Part shown: positions 62,366-64,000 of the stretch, piece after piece | Position numbering within the stretch: the stretch's first letter is position 1 | Layout of the letters: each line of letters begins with the position of its first letter | DNA from: Pseudosulfitobacter pseudonitzschiae | GTDB lineage: Bacteria > Pseudomonadota > Alphaproteobacteria > Rhodobacterales > Rhodobacteraceae | NCBI RefSeq assembly: GCF_002222635.1 | Contig: NZ_CP022415.1 | Location: 744,001-808,000, forward strand | Direction: 5' to 3' | Length of the DNA: 64,000 nt | Notes under the pieces: model-generated | What the model was told of the DNA's origin: nothing | The model's input: the letters and a program-made list of their open reading frames with translations, nothing else | The model's database searches: none | Position numbers and translations under genes: made by a program

Positions 62366-62850
62366 CCGTTCATCAACCGATCGGCCTTTTTGCGCACCAG
62401 CACGCTGCGCAGATCGTGCATCGCCAGCAGCAGCGCATCGGTCACATCTTCCAACTGGTCATCGGTGGCCCTGGACTGTGCCCAATGCGTGGTCAGGTTC
62501 AAATAGTCCACTGCGCGGTGGATATCGTCAATGTCGCGCGCCGCCAGCAGCGCCTGCCGCGAGGCCATCCACGACTGGATTTCGGCCATATCCTCGGGGC
62601 TTAGCGTGCGGTCGTCATGCGGTTTGACCTCGCCGTTGCGGATGTTGATGACAGCGATCTGGTCCATCTCGATCCGGCGCTGCCGGTTCTCGGTGTCGAT
62701 GCGAAATACGGCTGCCCCGTTTTCCCGAACTCTGAAATAATAGTCGGGTAACTCGCCTGCCCTGCCGCAATCCTTGATCGTTCGGGTGTCTTCCGCTTTG
62801 CGTTTAACAGCAACGGGTTGCCAGGCTAACAGCAACGGGTTGTCAGGCAA
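62362..62850 (-). CDS. Hypothetical protein, 162 aa
   Basis: A soluble protein with no signal. A middle block YYFRVRENGAAVFRIDTENRQRRIEMDQIAVINIRNGEVK looks like a beta-rich domain, followed by helices (SPEDMAEIQSWMASRQALLAARDIDDIHRAVDYL and DALLLAMHDLRSVL). I do not recognise the family. TTG 62850 is the only plausible start in frame, and it lies inside one copy of a 22-bp tandem duplication, so the original start may have been displaced. Confidence 0.6.
   Translation of the reverse strand: MPDNPLLLAWQPVAVKRKAEDTRTIKDCGRAGELPDYYFRVRENGAAVFRIDTENRQRRIEMDQIAVINIRNGEVKPHDDRTLSPEDMAEIQSWMASRQALLAARDIDDIHRAVDYLNLTTHWAQSRATDDQLEDVTDALLLAMHDLRSVLVRKKADRLMNG
62806..62849. repeat. 22-bp tandem duplication at the start of the unknown gene
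   Basis: Two head-to-tail copies, 62806-62827 and 62828-62849, share AACAGCAACGGGTTG plus CAGGC and differ at two positions. The period is not a multiple of three, so the duplication shifts the reading frame upstream of the shared codons. Confidence 0.85.
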
Positions 62851-62950
62851 AGAAATTTAGTCGTCGGGAAGCAGGCAAGGGAGATGTTGCGATCGAACTG
62901 CAACCTTGTACATACTGTAGCGGATAAAAGACGAAACTTTGTTTAATTTT

Positions 62951-62964
62951 AACTTTGGAAAGTT
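62951..62964. promoter_or_regulatory. Inverted repeat upstream of the AT-rich gene pair
   Basis: AACTTTGGAAAGTT has exact 6-bp arms around GG, about 47 bp before the first ATG at 63012. The surrounding 100 bases are AT-rich and could hold a promoter. Candidate operator only. Confidence 0.4.
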
Positions 62965-63011
62965 GTTAAGGCATGCTACTGAGGTGGGACAACCAAGCAA
63001 TGGAGTAGAAA

Positions 63012-63512
63012 ATGACCAGTTACACACAAACCGCTGAAGAACTGATGAAAGCTATCGTGACCTACAATGAGGATCTGGGCACATCAAAAGACCTGATTAA
63101 CAGGCTTAGTAACAACGTTTCTTGGTATTTCTTTGAGACAGATGGAGTCTATCATTACGGACCCAGCAAGTGGGTCGGCTACAAGGATATGGATGCAGAA
63201 ACCTATATTCGGCTGACCGATAGCAGGGAGCTGGGCGGTCAGTTGACTGAAGCATCGTTAGCTTCTTTGCGTCGTCAAGTAGCGCCAAACACTAGCGAGC
63301 ATCTTGCTCACTATGATCGGTTGACGAAGATGCTGGCGGCTTATGGTAAGGTGCCAAACAAGCGGGTACGCTTCAACGCAATCGTTAGTATCGACGATGT
63401 TGATGTGGAGGAGGCGGATAGAAACGCGAACCTTGTAGCACTTATTAGCGCTGTAATCCGGACATTGCCAGAAAGTGCTAAAACGCAGTTGAAGCGAGAG
63501 TTTTTTCTGTGA
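63012..63512 (+). CDS. Unknown protein, first of an AT-rich two-gene operon
   Basis: A 166-residue soluble protein preceded by a GGAG ribosome binding site. Its middle reads FFETDGVYHYGPSKWVGYKD then MDAETYIRL, a GPSKWVGY-type block I associate loosely with proteins carrying nuclease or signalling domains, but no catalytic motif follows here. The C-terminal half is helical. Base composition is clearly AT-richer than the neighbours, pointing to separate acquisition. Stop and next ATG overlap (TGATG). Function unknown. Confidence 0.75.
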   Translation: MTSYTQTAEELMKAIVTYNEDLGTSKDLINRLSNNVSWYFFETDGVYHYGPSKWVGYKDMDAETYIRLTDSRELGGQLTEASLASLRRQVAPNTSEHLAHYDRLTKMLAAYGKVPNKRVRFNAIVSIDDVDVEEADRNANLVALISAVIRTLPESAKTQLKREFFL

Positions 63513-63898
63513 TGGGATATGACGCAATACAACGAAAACTTGTTGATGTTGAAATATTTCATGGGTGGCCCTCTGGAGCGATCGCGCTTTTTTATGACGC
63601 TTCAGGCGTTCTCATTAAGACTAAGCAGGCTGATGAATTTTTCGATATTTCAGATGAAATAGACGCCATGCGACTAGGTAGGTTCCCATGGCGGGCGTCA
63701 ATCGGGATTCTCTATGAGGTCAGCAGTTCCGACCCTCGGACACATGATGACCACTATGTGAATATGATTGCTTCAAATATTTCTTACGACCTCACATTTG
63801 ATGGCTTTGAAGTTACAATGAAGCGGAATACAAAGCTGGAGACCAAGTTAGGCCTATTCGTCTGGGACCTCTCTATAAATATCAACAATTCCGACTAA
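63512..63898 (+). CDS. Unknown protein, second of an AT-rich two-gene operon
   Basis: A 128-residue soluble protein coupled to the previous gene by a one-base overlap. It reads as a beta-rich small domain (VDVEIFHGWPSGAIALFYDA, ASIGILYEVSSSDP, ISYDLTFDGFEVTMKRNT). I do not recognise a family. The pair could be an immunity, toxin-antitoxin or phage-derived unit; none of these is shown by the sequence. Confidence 0.75.
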   Translation: MGYDAIQRKLVDVEIFHGWPSGAIALFYDASGVLIKTKQADEFFDISDEIDAMRLGRFPWRASIGILYEVSSSDPRTHDDHYVNMIASNISYDLTFDGFEVTMKRNTKLETKLGLFVWDLSININNSD

Positions 63899-63965
63899 TT
63901 GGCTCGTGTTTATGGGAGTGGCTAAAGCCGTTTAGAATTTAGGCAATGACTACAACTGCCGAATC

Positions 63966-63987
63966 GGCGGGGCACTAAAGCCCCGCC
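63966..63987. terminator. Perfect GC-rich hairpin after the orphan operon
   Basis: GGCGGGGC at 63966-63973 pairs exactly with GCCCCGCC at 63980-63987 around ACTAAA. It lies 68 bases after the last stop. No T run follows on the plus strand, so it is either a weak terminator or part of another structure that continues past the window edge. Confidence 0.5.
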
Positions 63988-64000
63988 AACCCTCTCAGGT

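Noticed and set aside
1-64000. CRISPR arrays, tRNA, rRNA or replication genes
   Set aside because: No regularly spaced direct repeats, cloverleaf-type sequences, rRNA-like stretches or rep/par proteins were seen on either strand.

Overview
The window looks like an accessory region (plasmid, chromid or genomic island) of a marine alphaproteobacterium of the Rhodobacterales (Roseobacter-type). The grounds are the high GC content, the dense set of TRAP, ABC, tripartite-tricarboxylate and BCCT transporters for organic osmolytes and carbon compounds, and protein sequences typical of that group. No species is assigned. No rRNA, tRNA, CRISPR array or replication gene was seen. The first gene is cut by the left edge.

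Layout. 1-5431: a TRAP transporter (dctPQM) with a degradative HMG-CoA reductase and a divergent MocR-type regulator, read as a mevalonate uptake and catabolism unit. 5480-6105: dead IS6 transposase. 6528-10408: BCCT transporter, an unusual two-domain lipoprotein (OpuAC-like plus TAXI-like plus C-terminal anchor) and a universal stress protein. 10456-12419: IS3 scrap, then a divergent LysR regulator and methyltransferase pair. 12615-15559: periplasmic OB-fold-like protein, ABC ATPase, FtsX/MacB-type permease and PCu(A)C copper chaperone. 15704-17197: alkaline phosphatase with a possible Pho box. 17669-22296: IS6, IS91, IS256 and IS110 debris around a SnoaL-like protein, two GNAT acetyltransferases and the stump of a glutathione S-transferase.

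22464-32540: a copper and metal island. The plus strand carries a small Cys/His-rich secreted protein, a small lipoprotein, a TolC-like factor, a multicopper oxidase and a cupredoxin-CusF fusion. The minus strand carries an EF-hand protein, a 38-residue membrane peptide, a VTT protein, an APC permease, a P1B copper ATPase behind a textbook CueR-type promoter, and a DUF411 protein. 32717-34570: IS6 remnant, a truncated gene and a MarR regulator.

34623-44066: a LysR regulator divergent from an eight-gene catabolic operon (DAO-type oxidase, polyamine-type ABC importer, GMC oxidoreductase, enolase-superfamily enzyme, cupin). 44094-44500: two different IS6 ends in tandem. 44542-55899: a nine-gene polyol-type operon on the minus strand (RbsABC-like importer, SorC regulator, aldo/keto reductase, GlpD/EryB-like dehydrogenase, class I aldolase, FGGY kinase, GMC oxidoreductase) behind a strong palindrome. 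56086-56395: IS6 remnant. 56446-62221: PfkB kinase (cut at its 3' end), HpcH/HpaI aldolase, tctABC and a divergent LacI regulator, read as a sugar-acid pathway. 62255-63987: a MATE remnant, an unknown gene with a 22-bp tandem duplication at its start, and an AT-rich two-gene orphan operon.

Taken together, self-contained uptake-plus-catabolism or resistance cassettes, each with its own regulator, are laid end to end, with IS6-family scars at several junctions.
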